Of a stretch of 64,000 nt of DNA, positions 9,523-17,675 are shown piece after piece. The position numbers and the translations under genes are program-made. Position 1 is the first letter of the stretch; each line of letters opens with the position of its first letter. Source of the stretch: Pseudomonas brassicacearum (GTDB lineage: Bacteria; Pseudomonadota; Gammaproteobacteria; Pseudomonadales; Pseudomonadaceae); the NCBI RefSeq assembly GCF_000585995.1, contig NZ_CP007410.1:1577430-1641429 (forward strand), in the 5' to 3' direction. Under the pieces are notes generated by a model. The model had not been told where the DNA came from, did not search any database, and saw only the letters and a program-made list of their open reading frames with translations.

Positions 9523-9842
9523 ATGTCTCTCATGAATGCGAGGCACGCTAAAGCCTGCATAAGATTATTGTGCGTGATTGAAGTTGTTTGGTTGGGTGTG
9601 GTTTTAAAGGTTTGAAGTTACTTATTGAAAATAATAGAGGTCGATTGAGTCCATTCAATGGGTGGGTTGTTGTGCGGGCTTATTATTAGCGTTGTTGAAT
9701 CTATTAATCCATGGCAAGTCAGTGTTGTGTTGTTATTTGATGTTTCGACTTCTGAGGGGTTGTATTGAAGTTGAAGTGTGCGGATATAAAAAAGCCCCGG
9801 CTCTTTCGAGTCGGGGCTTTTTTACAAGGTTAGGTTTTCGAT
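9523..9842. other. AT-rich intergenic region
   Basis: About 320 bp between the secreted-protein gene and xenB. It is much richer in A/T than its surroundings, especially 9570-9780, with no supported gene. It should carry the promoter of the secreted-protein gene, and it ends in a bidirectional terminator at 9788-9823. Confidence 0.6.
9788..9823 (-). terminator. Rho-independent terminator of pyeR-pyeM-xenB
   Basis: AAAAAAGCCCCG...CGGGGCTTTTTT, a strong stem with an A tract on one side and a T tract on the other, 20 bp past the xenB stop codon. It could work in both directions. Confidence 0.9.
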
Positions 9843-10892
9843 TTACATCACCGGATAATCGATATAACCCACTGGGCCTTTCCCATAGAACGTTTCCGGA
9901 TGAGGCTCGTTCAGCGGCGCATCAGCTTGCAAACGTGCCGGCAGGTCCGGGTTGGCAATGAACGGCACGCCAAAGGCGACGGCATCTGCCTTGCCCTCGG
10001 CCAGCCAGGCATTGGCGCTGTCCTTGGTGAAACGTTCGTTGGCGATGTACGGGCCGCCAAAGGCTTGCTTGAGTTGCGGGCCAATGCTGTCGTCACCTTC
10101 CTTCTCGCGGGAGCAGATGAAGGCGATGCCGCGCTTGCCCAGCTCGCGGGCCACGTAGCTGAAGGTTTCCAGACGGTTCTCGTCGCCCATGTCATGGGAG
10201 TCGGCCCGTGGCGCCAGGTGCATGCCAACCCGGCCGGCGCCCCAGACTTCGATGACCGCGTCGGTCACTTCCAACAGCAGGCGAGCACGGTTTTCCAGGG
10301 AGCCGCCGTACTGGTCGGTACGCTGGTTGGTGCTGCTTTGCAGGAATTGGTCGAGCAGGTAGCCGTTGGCGCCGTGGATTTCCACACCGTCGAAACCGGC
10401 GGCCTTGGCGTTCTCGGCACCTACGCGGTAGGCATCGACGATGTCGGCGATCTCAGCGGTTTCCAGCGCGCGCGGCGTCGGGTAGTCGGCCAGCGGGCGC
10501 ACCAGGCTGACGTGGCCTTTGGGCTGGATAGCGCTAGGGGCCACCGGGGTTTCACCGTTCAGGTACGACGGATGAGAAATCCGGCCCACGTGCCACAGTT
10601 GCAGGAAGATCTTGCCGCCGGCGCCGTGGATCGCCTTGGTGACGTTGCTCCAGCCGCGCACCTGGTCGTTGGACCAGATGCCCGGGGTGTCCGGGTAGCC
10701 GACGCCCATCGGCGTGACAGAGGTCGCTTCGCTGAGGATCAGGCCGGCGGAGGCGCGTTGCACGTAGTACTCAGCCATCAGTGCGTTAGGCACGCGGCCC
10801 GCGTCGGCGCGGCAGCGGGTGAGCGGGGCCATGATGATGCGGTTTTTCAGCTCGATGTCGCCAAGTTTGATCGGATCGAAAATAGTCGTCAT
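9843..10892 (-). CDS. xenB: Xenobiotic reductase B, old yellow enzyme family
   Basis: A 349-residue FMN- and NADPH-dependent ene/nitro reductase acting on electrophilic alkenes, N-ethylmaleimide, nitroaromatics and nitrate esters. The TIM-barrel motifs of the family are visible: MAPLTRCRA near the N-terminus, LQLWHVGRISHPSY, GFDGVEIHGANGYLLDQFL (His/Asn substrate-binding pair), NQRTDQYGGSLENRARL, and the FMN phosphate loop VAFGVPFIANPDL. The sequence follows P. fluorescens/P. putida XenB closely from memory. Last gene of the pyeR-pyeM-xenB operon, 38 bp after pyeM. Cytoplasmic. Confidence 0.93.
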   Translation of the reverse strand: MTTIFDPIKLGDIELKNRIIMAPLTRCRADAGRVPNALMAEYYVQRASAGLILSEATSVTPMGVGYPDTPGIWSNDQVRGWSNVTKAIHGAGGKIFLQLWHVGRISHPSYLNGETPVAPSAIQPKGHVSLVRPLADYPTPRALETAEIADIVDAYRVGAENAKAAGFDGVEIHGANGYLLDQFLQSSTNQRTDQYGGSLENRARLLLEVTDAVIEVWGAGRVGMHLAPRADSHDMGDENRLETFSYVARELGKRGIAFICSREKEGDDSIGPQLKQAFGGPYIANERFTKDSANAWLAEGKADAVAFGVPFIANPDLPARLQADAPLNEPHPETFYGKGPVGYIDYPVM

Positions 10893-10930
10893 GAATTACA
10901 ACCTCGTCAGAATCAGGGAGTGGTTAAAAG

Positions 10931-12097
10931 TCAGTGAGTCGCCGGAGCCAGTTCGGCATTGCCGCCCTGGCGGAAAGTGATCAGGGTGACCAGCAGCGCC
11001 AGCACGGCCAGCGCGCCGGCGGCCAGGGGCACGGAAGTCAGGCCCAGGCCGTGGTCGATGACGCTGCCGCCGACCCAGGCGCCCAAGGCGTTGCCGATGT
11101 TGAAGGCGCCGATGTTCAGGGTGGACACCAGGTTCGGCGCGGCTTTGCCGAAGGTCACTACGTTGACTTGCAGCGCTGGTACAGCGGCGAAGCAGGCGGT
11201 GGCCCAGAGGAACAGGGTGATTTCGGTCGGGATCAGCGCCACGCTGGTCCAGCTCAACACGGTGGACACCACGGCCATGGTGAGGAAGACGCCCATCAGT
11301 GTGTTGGCCAGGCTCTTGTCCGCCAGTTTGCCGCCGATGATGTTGCCCAGGGTCAGGCCCAGGCCGATCAGTACCAGGGTCCAGGTCACGCCACGGGGCG
11401 ATACCCCGGTGACTTCGCCCAGCAGCGGGGCGACATAGGTGAACAGGGTGAACACCGAGGCGGAGAACAGCGCGGTCATGCTCAGGGACAACCACAGGCC
11501 CGCGCCCTTGAGGGCGACCAGCTCCGAGCGCATGTCGAGTTTTTCTTCATCGCGCTTGGCCGGCAGGAAGCGGATCAGGCCGATCAGAGCAATCACACCG
11601 ATGACGGTCACGGCCCAGAAAGTCGAGCGCCAGCCCGCTTCCTGGCCCAACGCGGTGCCCAGCGGGACGCCAAGCACGTTGGCGAGGGTCAGGCCGGTGA
11701 ACATCAGGGCCACGGCCGAAGCGCGCTTGTTGGGCGCCACCAGGCCGGCGGCCACCACTGAACCGATACCGAAGAACGCGCCGTGGCACAGGGCCGTGAC
11801 GACCCGGGCGAACATCAGCACGTTGTAGTCGCTGGCGATGGCGCAGAGCAGGTTGCCGATGATGAAAATCCCCATCAGCGCCACCAGGGCCGCCTTGCGT
11901 GGCAGCCGTGCGGTAGCCAGTGCCATGAACGGCGCACCGATGGCCACGCCCAGGGCATAGCCGGTCACCAGCCAACCGGCACCGGGGATCGATACACCGA
12001 GGTCGGCCGCCACTTCGGGCAACAGGCCCATGATGACGAACTCGGTGGTGCCGATAGCGAAGGCGCTCAGGGCCAGGATGAGGAGTGAGAGAGGCAT
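10931..12097 (-). CDS. pyeM: MFS exporter of the DHA1 family (PyeM-type)
   Basis: A 388-residue, 12-TM major facilitator. It starts MPLSLLILALSAFAIGTTEF, the typical first helix of the AraJ/YdhP-type drug:H+ antiporters (the GTTEFVIMGLLPEVA motif is diagnostic). It has the loop 2-3 motif (ALATARLPRKAAL) and the antiporter motif region GVPLGTALGQEAGWRSTFW. It sits between the ArsR-family regulator (17 bp) and xenB (38 bp). The order matches the P. aeruginosa pyeR-pyeM-xenB operon (PA4354-PA4356, from memory). Substrate unknown; probably an electrophilic or quinone-like toxin shared with XenB. Confidence 0.88.
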   Translation of the reverse strand: MPLSLLILALSAFAIGTTEFVIMGLLPEVAADLGVSIPGAGWLVTGYALGVAIGAPFMALATARLPRKAALVALMGIFIIGNLLCAIASDYNVLMFARVVTALCHGAFFGIGSVVAAGLVAPNKRASAVALMFTGLTLANVLGVPLGTALGQEAGWRSTFWAVTVIGVIALIGLIRFLPAKRDEEKLDMRSELVALKGAGLWLSLSMTALFSASVFTLFTYVAPLLGEVTGVSPRGVTWTLVLIGLGLTLGNIIGGKLADKSLANTLMGVFLTMAVVSTVLSWTSVALIPTEITLFLWATACFAAVPALQVNVVTFGKAAPNLVSTLNIGAFNIGNALGAWVGGSVIDHGLGLTSVPLAAGALAVLALLVTLITFRQGGNAELAPATH

Positions 12098-12114
12098 GTC
12101 GGGTCCTTGTCAGA

Positions 12115-12417
12115 TCAGAGCTCTTGGCTCATTTGCTTGAGGAACTGCTGGATCACTTCCTCGTTGCGTTTGAAGAAATGCCATTGACCGACCTTCTGGC
12201 TGGTGATCAGTCCCGCCCGTTGCAATACCGCCAGGTGGGCGGAAACCGTGGACTGCGACAGGCCGCAACGTTGGTCGATCTGCCCAGCGCAGATGCCGAA
12301 CTCGTGGTTGTGCAACTGTTCGGGGAACTGGAGCTTGGGGTCTTTGAGCCAGTTGAGGATGTCTCGCCGTACTGGGTGTGCCAGGGCTTTTATTATTTCG
12401 TCGAGGTCAAGGGGCAT
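12115..12417 (-). CDS. pyeR: ArsR-family repressor (PyeR-type)
   Basis: A 100-residue winged-helix repressor. MPLDLDEIIKALAHPVRRDI starts the fold; the recognition helix is CGLSQSTVSAHLAVLQRAGL and the wing follows (VGQWHFFKR). It lacks the classical ELCVCDL metal box, as expected for the non-classical PyeR. Cys residues at GICAG and QRCG are candidates for redox or electrophile sensing. The ATG at 12415-12417 is chosen because the protein begins as in PyeR; an in-frame TTG lies 27 bp upstream. First gene of the operon; likely autoregulated through the dyads just upstream. Confidence 0.88.
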   Translation of the reverse strand: MPLDLDEIIKALAHPVRRDILNWLKDPKLQFPEQLHNHEFGICAGQIDQRCGLSQSTVSAHLAVLQRAGLITSQKVGQWHFFKRNEEVIQQFLKQMSQEL

Positions 12418-12453
12418 GGGGGGCAGCTCGTGATGGGCTTGCAATGGATAAAA

Positions 12454-12556
12454 CGCTATATCGCGATGAGGCGAACTTTAAATCGTTATTTCGCGATATA
12501 CAAATATGGATTTGATCTGAATGCCGAACGAATCGCTATATCGGGTTATAACGATA
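12454..12556. promoter_or_regulatory. Candidate PyeR operators in the pyeR-acpH intergenic region
   Basis: Three related motifs sit in about 100 bp: CGCTATATCGCGAT (12454), CGTTATTTCGCGATATA (12484), and the imperfect dyad ATCGCTATA-N6-TATAACGAT (12532-12555). The region is AT-rich against the background. The third lies just before acpH, the first two just before pyeR. ArsR repressors bind such dyads, which makes PyeR the natural ligand; this is inference. Confidence 0.7.
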
Positions 12557-12584
12557 TTGGCGCAACGGTGCTAAGCTGCGGGCC

Positions 12585-13169
12585 ATGAACTATCTCGCGC
12601 ACCTGCACCTCGGCGGCCCTGGCCGGGAACAACTGCTCGGCAGCCTCTACGGCGACTTCGTCAAAGGGCCGCTGCAAGGGCAGTACGATCCACAGATCGA
12701 AGCGGCGATTGCCCTGCATCGGCGCATCGACATGTACACCGACCGCCATCCCTTGGTGGACATCGCCCTGTCGCGTTTTTCCACCGTGCGGCGGCGGTAT
12801 GCCGGGATCGTGCTCGACGTGTTCTTCGACCACTGCCTGGCTCGGGACTGGACGCTGTACGGCGAAGGACCGCTGGTGGACTTCACGTCTCGTGTGTATC
12901 AGGTACTCAGTGCCGAACCCCAGCTGCCGGGGCGTTTGGCGCAGGTCGCGCCGTATATGGCGGCGGATGACTGGTTGGGGTCTTATCGGCAGTTCGAGGT
13001 GCTGGGGCAGGTACTGCGCGGTATTTCCCGACGCCTGTCGCGGCCGGAGGAACTGGCGGGGGCGATGCAGGAGTTGATCGAGCTCTATGAGCCGTTGAGC
13101 GAAGATTTCCGACTGTTCTATCCGCAGTTGCAGGATTTTGCACAAAACCAAGCCACGCCGCAGATCTAA
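12585..13169 (+). CDS. acpH: Acyl carrier protein phosphodiesterase
   Basis: A 194-residue enzyme that removes the 4'-phosphopantetheine arm from holo-ACP. The start MNYLAHLHL and the conserved GSLYGDFVKG, IALHRRIDMYTDRHP and LDVFFDHCLARDW segments are those of AcpH (YajB), an HD-like metal-dependent fold with metal ligands in the D/H-rich stretches. Length matches E. coli AcpH. Divergent from pyeR, ending just before a REP doublet. The order pyeR / acpH / olsAB resembles P. aeruginosa PA4350-PA4356 (memory). Confidence 0.9.
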   Translation: MNYLAHLHLGGPGREQLLGSLYGDFVKGPLQGQYDPQIEAAIALHRRIDMYTDRHPLVDIALSRFSTVRRRYAGIVLDVFFDHCLARDWTLYGEGPLVDFTSRVYQVLSAEPQLPGRLAQVAPYMAADDWLGSYRQFEVLGQVLRGISRRLSRPEELAGAMQELIELYEPLSEDFRLFYPQLQDFAQNQATPQI

Positions 13170-13170
13170 T

Positions 13171-13260
13171 GGTGGGAGCGGGCTTGCTCGCGAAAGCGGT
13201 GGCACATTCAACCTCTCTACTGAATGTTCAACCGCTTTCGCGAGCAAGCTCGCTCCCACA
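13171..13260. repeat. REP doublet (GAGCTTGCTC type)
   Basis: Inverted pair GTGGGAGCGGGCTTGCTCGC ... GCGAGCAAGCTCGCTCCCAC between the convergent acpH and olsA genes. Confidence 0.85.
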
Positions 13261-13281
13261 AGGGCTGCGCAGAAATCCGGG

Positions 13282-14076
13282 TCAGGCCGCAATCGCCGCA
13301 GGCCGCATCGGCGCTTGCTGCTTCTCGGGGATCGTGCCGAACAACGCCTTGTGCACCGCCTGTTGCGCCTGGAACGCCAGCGCCGCGCGCTCCTGGCCGT
13401 GGCAGGCGATGGGGTGCAGCAGGTGGATGTGTACGTCGCCGCGATCGTGGGCAAACAAGCGCATGAGGTGCGACAGCAAGTCATCGTCGCCAATGAACGG
13501 TGCCAGCGAGTCAGGTTCACCGTCGCGCAGGTAACGAATCGCCACCGGTTGCAACGCCACATCGGCATCGATGGCAGCGGATAACAAGCGACCATGGAAA
13601 GTCCGCAAGGAGCGGCCATCGGTGGTGGTTCCTTCGGGGAACATCAACAGCGGATGGGCCTGTTCCAGATGGCGGCTCATCTGCTTGCGGATCAACTGGC
13701 TGTCACCCGAGCCGCGGCGGATAAACAGGCTCCCTGCCTTGGCCGCCAGCCATCCGGCCACCGGCCAGGTGCGCACTTCGGCCTTGGACAGGAACGACAG
13801 CGGCGCGAGCATGCCCAGCAGTGGGATGTCGGTCCAGGACACGTGGTTGCTGACCCACAGCATCGGCCGTTGCGGCAGTTGGCCATGGACGGTCACGGAA
13901 AAGGGCAGGGCACGGCTCAGTCGTGCCATGAAGAACCGTGACCAACGTTGGCGGCGGACCATGGAATTGGCGATACCCAGGCGCTCGAACAGGCCGAACA
14001 GACCGGCCATGCTCAAGCCCAACGCGACCACCAGCACCACGCGCGCAATCCGCGCATACACCCGTAGCCGGCTCAT
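13282..14076 (-). CDS. olsA: Lyso-ornithine lipid O-acyltransferase (PlsC family)
   Basis: A 264-residue membrane acyltransferase that adds the second fatty acyl chain to lyso-ornithine lipid. An N-terminal TM segment (VVLVALGLSMAGLFGL) precedes the catalytic HX4D motif HVSWTD and the glycerolipid-binding motif FPEGTTTDGRSL. The ATG overlaps the stop of olsB by one base (TGATG), so the two are translationally coupled. The basis for OlsA rather than a general PlsC is the pairing with olsB. Confidence 0.9.
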   Translation of the reverse strand: MSRLRVYARIARVVLVVALGLSMAGLFGLFERLGIANSMVRRQRWSRFFMARLSRALPFSVTVHGQLPQRPMLWVSNHVSWTDIPLLGMLAPLSFLSKAEVRTWPVAGWLAAKAGSLFIRRGSGDSQLIRKQMSRHLEQAHPLLMFPEGTTTDGRSLRTFHGRLLSAAIDADVALQPVAIRYLRDGEPDSLAPFIGDDDLLSHLMRLFAHDRGDVHIHLLHPIACHGQERAALAFQAQQAVHKALFGTIPEKQQAPMRPAAIAA

Positions 14077-14831
14077 CACACAGCCGCCTTGAAATGGCGA
14101 GCGTAGCGCGGGCAGAGTTCGTCGCGCTTGAGCAGGATGAACACGTCGGCGACCTGGAAGTCTTCGTCCCAGCACGGCTCGCCGCAGATCTTCGCGCCCA
14201 GGCGCATATAGGCCTTGAGCAGCGGCGGCATTTCGGCGATGACGTTGGACGGCACGTCCAGGGCAGGCAGCGGTTTTTTCGGCACGGCTTGCAGGTGTTC
14301 GGTGCACAGGTAGCGTTCGCGCAGGCGCTGCATGATCGCCTGGGCCTGGATACCGCCATCCTGCATTGGGATGCTCGCGCAGCCCATCAGGTAGCTGTAG
14401 CCGCCTTCGTTCAGCACTTCGGCCAGCTCGCCCCAGAGCACCGCGATGGTGCCGCCGTTGCGGTAGGCCGGGTCGACGCAAGTGCGGCCGATTTCCAGGA
14501 TGGGGCCCTTAAGGTGGACCAGGCCGTTGAGGCTGAATTCTTCTTCGCTGTAGAACCGGCCCAGGCTGCTGGCGGCCTGATGGTCAAGCAGGCGCGTGGT
14601 CGCCACGAGACGGCCGGTGTTCAGGTCGCGTACGCCGATGTGGGCGCAGTGAACATCATAATCATCCATGTCCAGACCCACTTCCGCGCCTTTGAGCTTG
14701 GCGTTGAATTCGCCGCTGAAGACGTTGAAACGCAGGGCCTGGGCTTCTTGCAGAGCGTTGGCGCCAATCAGGCGTTCGGCTTGCAGGCGGCGTTCATTGC
14801 CGGTGTCGCTGATGCGGGCGATCTGGGTCAT
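14076..14831 (-). CDS. olsB: Ornithine-acyl-[ACP] N-acyltransferase
   Basis: A 251-residue GNAT-like hydroxyacyltransferase that makes lyso-ornithine lipid, the first step of phosphorus-free ornithine lipid synthesis. Visible motifs: [10 protein letters not shown] near the N-terminus, LVATTRLLD, and the acyl-transfer core [17 protein letters not shown]. The start at 14829-14831 has GGAG seven bases upstream; an earlier in-frame start lacks one. Operon olsB-olsA. In other pseudomonads this pair is induced by phosphate starvation; no clear Pho box was picked out in 14832-14975. Confidence 0.92.
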   Translation of the reverse strand: MTQIARISDTGNERRLQAERLIGANALQEAQALRFNVFSGEFNAKLKGAEVGLDMDDYDVHCAHIGVRDLNTGRLVATTRLLDHQAASSLGRFYSEEEFSLNGLVHLKGPILEIGRTCVDPAYRNGGTIAVLWGELAEVLNEGGYSYLMGCASIPMQDGGIQAQAIMQRLRERYLCTEHLQAVPKKPLPALDVPSNVIAEMPPLLKAYMRLGAKICGEPCWDEDFQVADVFILLKRDELCPRYARHFKAAV

Positions 14832-14975
14832 AGCGAATCTCCGTGCGGGCTGTTCAGTTGCAGCCAATCGACTTTCTTTATGCAGCCATGTTGTGCAAAG
14901 TCAGGCTATGTAGCCCCGGTGTCATCGCCATGAAGCTTTGGTGATGCTTATATGACAGCCCTCGAGGAGCCTCCT

Positions 14976-15848
14976 ATGCCCTGGCAAACCCTGATCGAAC
15001 GCGGCGAGCGCCTGCCGGCCCATCCGGACCTGGCCGAAGGTTATGCAACCTTGCTGCAACGCCTGGGGCCGGTGACACCGTTCGAGCTGGCGGTGACTGG
15101 AGCACGGTTGATGGCCACGCCGGGGCTGGCTTTCCTGGTGGGGTATCAGGCGGCGCTGCGGGTGCTTTGGCCGAGCGCACCGCAGAGCCTTGGCGCCCTG
15201 TGTGCCACCGAACAGCGCAGCCTGCGCCCGGCGGACATGCGGACCCGCCTCAGCGATTTGCGCTTGAGCGGACGCAAGGATTTCGTCACCGCCGGCGATG
15301 CCGCCGAATGGCTGCTCATCGCCGCTCGCAGCGAAGCACCCGGTGAAACGCCACGACTGAACCTGGCCGTGGTCTATCCCGGCGAGCCCGGCGTAACCCT
15401 GGAAAAACTCCCGGCCATTGCCTTGATGCCAGACGTCAGCCATGGCCGCGTCCTGCTCGACGACGCGTTGTGCGAGTTGCTGGCGGGGGACGGTTGGGAT
15501 GCGTACGTCAAACCGTTTCGCACGCTGGAAGATCTTTACGTGCTCAGCGCCATGACCGCCTGGCTGTATGGCGTGGGGCAGGAATGCGCCTGGCCCCAGG
15601 CGTTGCAGTTGCGTCTGCTCGCGTTGCTGGCCGGTTGCGCGGAGGTGAGCCGGCACAACCCGTCCAGCGCGGCCGGGCATGTGCTGCTGGGCGGGTTGTT
15701 CGCGCAGTTCGACGGGCTCGATGGCGAGCTGAACACTGCACTGGCCAACGGGCCTGGGTCGTGGCGCGAGATGTGGACGCGGGATAAAGCGGTGATGGAG
15801 ATGGCGGCGGGCGCGCGGGCCAAGCGGTTGGCCAAGGCGTTGGGTTAG
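14976..15848 (+). CDS. Acyl-CoA dehydrogenase-related protein
   Basis: A 290-residue protein. MPWQTLIERGERLPAHPDLAEGYATLLQRLGP begins a helical N-domain, with a middle section (FVTAGDAAEWLLIAARS...GETPRLNLAVVYPGEPGVTLEKLP) that looks like the beta domain of acyl-CoA dehydrogenases, and a helical C-terminal section. It is shorter than a full dehydrogenase (about 380 residues), and the usual catalytic Glu region is not evident, so it may be a divergent or non-catalytic member. The start is set by GAGGAG seven bases before the ATG. Divergent from olsBA. Function unknown. Confidence 0.75.
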   Translation: MPWQTLIERGERLPAHPDLAEGYATLLQRLGPVTPFELAVTGARLMATPGLAFLVGYQAALRVLWPSAPQSLGALCATEQRSLRPADMRTRLSDLRLSGRKDFVTAGDAAEWLLIAARSEAPGETPRLNLAVVYPGEPGVTLEKLPAIALMPDVSHGRVLLDDALCELLAGDGWDAYVKPFRTLEDLYVLSAMTAWLYGVGQECAWPQALQLRLLALLAGCAEVSRHNPSSAAGHVLLGGLFAQFDGLDGELNTALANGPGSWREMWTRDKAVMEMAAGARAKRLAKALG

Positions 15849-15868
15849 CCCTCCAAACGACCACCCCC

Positions 15869-15957
15869 TGTGGGAGCGAGCTTGCTCGCGATATCGCCGG
15901 ATCAATAACAATGATGCTGGCTGACACTCCGCCATCGCGAGCAAGCTCGCTCCCCCA
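15869..15957. repeat. REP doublet (GAGCTTGCTC type)
   Basis: TGTGGGAGCGAGCTTGCTCG ... CGAGCAAGCTCGCTCCCCCA, with one decayed base in the right arm. Confidence 0.85.
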
Positions 15958-16029
15958 GGGGGCCACACAAACTCAAATTGTCATCAAGTCTGCATAGGCT
16001 CTGAAGGTTCAACCCTGCGAGCCCCAAGC

Positions 16030-17124
16030 ATGTCCAAAGGCTGGTTCCTGATCCCGCTGCTGATACTCAACCTGAGCGTCCAGGCCGAAGACTGGCCCGG
16101 CGAGCAATGGCCAAGCGGCCCGACTCCGAGCGGGCCGGCCATCGAAGCGTTGGAGCAATACGCCTTCCCGCCCCGGGACGATGCAACCCGCCAAGGCATC
16201 CGCACCGACGCGCTGCTGGTGATCCAGGACGGTCGGCTGGTCTACGAACGCTACGCCGGACCGACCACCGCCGAGACCCCGCACCTGACCTGGTCCATCA
16301 GCAAAAGCCTGATGGCGACGGTGTTCGGCGTGGCCTACGGTGAAAAACTGTTTGGCCTGCAAGACCCGGCCGCCCAGTACTACCCGGCGTTGGGCAAGCA
16401 CCCGGGCCTGACCCTGGCCGATCTTTTCCACTGGGCTTCGGGCCTGGATTGGCAGGAAGACTACGAATATGCGCCGCTCAATTCCTCGGTGGTGGCGATG
16501 CTGTATACCCGGGGACGCCGCGACATGGCGGGGTTCACTGCGCAGCACGAAAGTTTCAGCCCGCCAGGGCAGGTGTTCCGTTATTCCAGCGGCGACAGCA
16601 ACCTGCTGGCCGCCGCGCTGAAAAACATCGTCGGCCCGCAGCGCTATCCCGATTACCCCTGGACGGCCTTGTTCGAACCGCTGGGCATCCGCCGCGCCAT
16701 TTGGGAAACCGACGCCAGCGGCACATTCGTTGGTTCGTCCTATGCCTACCTCACGGCGCGGGACCTGGCGCGTGTCGGGCTGTTGATGCAGCGGGACGGT
16801 CGCTGGGGCGAACGGCAGTTGATCCCCAGGGATTGGGTCGCGTTCAACCGCGAGCCTTTCGCCCGATTCCAGGTCGGCCAGGACGAAGCCGTGCCCGGCG
16901 GCCATTGGTGGCTCAACCGCGCCGCCGACCCAGCGATCCGGCCCTGGCCTGACGCGCCGCCAGATACCTTCGTCGCGCTGGGGCACTGGGGCCAGGCGTT
17001 GTACATCATCCCCAGCGCCAAACTGGTGATCGTGCGCTACGGCGACGACCGCGACGGCAGCTATCGCCACAACGAACTGCTCAAACGAGCCATGGCGGCG
17101 TTCGCCGGGGCGGTGCAGCCATGA
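16030..17124 (+). CDS. Periplasmic serine hydrolase, class C beta-lactamase fold
   Basis: A 364-residue protein with a signal peptide (MSKGWFLIPLLILNLSVQAE, cleavage after VQA). The active-site SxxK is Ser89-Ile-Ser-Lys92, the second motif is Tyr185-Ser-Ser, and a terminal His319-Trp-Gly321 stands where KTG lies in penicillin-binding proteins. This is the pattern of beta-lactamase-fold esterases and D-aminopeptidases rather than of AmpC (no KTG). Substrate unknown. The stop overlaps the start of the next small gene (ATGA), giving a two-gene operon. Confidence 0.85.
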   Translation: MSKGWFLIPLLILNLSVQAEDWPGEQWPSGPTPSGPAIEALEQYAFPPRDDATRQGIRTDALLVIQDGRLVYERYAGPTTAETPHLTWSISKSLMATVFGVAYGEKLFGLQDPAAQYYPALGKHPGLTLADLFHWASGLDWQEDYEYAPLNSSVVAMLYTRGRRDMAGFTAQHESFSPPGQVFRYSSGDSNLLAAALKNIVGPQRYPDYPWTALFEPLGIRRAIWETDASGTFVGSSYAYLTARDLARVGLLMQRDGRWGERQLIPRDWVAFNREPFARFQVGQDEAVPGGHWWLNRAADPAIRPWPDAPPDTFVALGHWGQALYIIPSAKLVIVRYGDDRDGSYRHNELLKRAMAAFAGAVQP

Positions 17125-17432
17125 GGCGCAGGTGGCTGTTCACGCTGGTGTCGGTGCTGCTCGTTGCCCTGTTGAGCTGGATCTGGCTCGAGCGGGTGGC
17201 GCTGCGGGCCTTTCCCGACATCATCAGTGCCTACACCGCCAAGGAGTATTGCTCGTGTCGCTACGTGATGGAGCAACCGGCGGACTACTGCCGTGGCTAT
17301 GTGAAGCAGTCGGTGCCCATCAGCGACTTTCTCGAGACCCCTGACGCGAAACGCATCACCGTCAGCGGGTTGGGGCGTAGCCACAGTGCGCGGTGGCTGG
17401 GGCGCGGCAGGGGTGTCGGTTGGAGTAATTAA
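17121..17432 (+). CDS. Small single-pass membrane protein, partner of the serine hydrolase
   Basis: A 103-residue protein. A basic start MRRRW is followed by one TM segment (LFTLVSVLLVALLSWIWL), so the rest should face the periplasm. A short Cys-bearing motif, EYCSCRYV...DYCRGYVKQ, suggests disulfides. It overlaps the serine hydrolase gene by 4 bp. Family not recognised. The C-terminus (ARWLGRGRGVGWSN) is low complexity. Confidence 0.7.
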   Translation: MRRRWLFTLVSVLLVALLSWIWLERVALRAFPDIISAYTAKEYCSCRYVMEQPADYCRGYVKQSVPISDFLETPDAKRITVSGLGRSHSARWLGRGRGVGWSN

Positions 17433-17448
17433 AGAACGGTGCGAACCT

Positions 17449-17577
17449 TGTGGCGAGGGGATTTATCCCCGTTGGGCCGCGCAGCGGCCCTATAGCTGAC
17501 AATGAGGTCTATCAGACCGCATCGCCTGTTTTTGGGGCTGCTACGCAACCCAACGGGGATAAATCCCCTCGCCACAG
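17449..17577. repeat. REP doublet, variant core GGGGATTTATCCCC
   Basis: Same flanks as the TGTGGCGAGG class (TGTGGCGAGGGG ... CCCCTCGCCACA), but the palindrome centre is GGATTTATCC instead of GGAGCTTGCTCC. Both arms carry the change, with an inner GGCCGCGCAGCGGCC hairpin. Confidence 0.85.
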
Positions 17578-17675
17578 GATCATCTGTGTTTCTGGCCGTT
17601 GTTGAAACAGACAGTTTGCAAGCGCCCTCGGCGCGGTTAAGGTTCGCCACAGGTTTATCTGCCCCCCGAGTGTGT

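Noticed and set aside
13282..14481. A 399-residue reading of the olsA gene
   Set aside because: The first 133 residues are antiparallel frame translation of olsB; the real start is the ATG overlapping the olsB stop codon.
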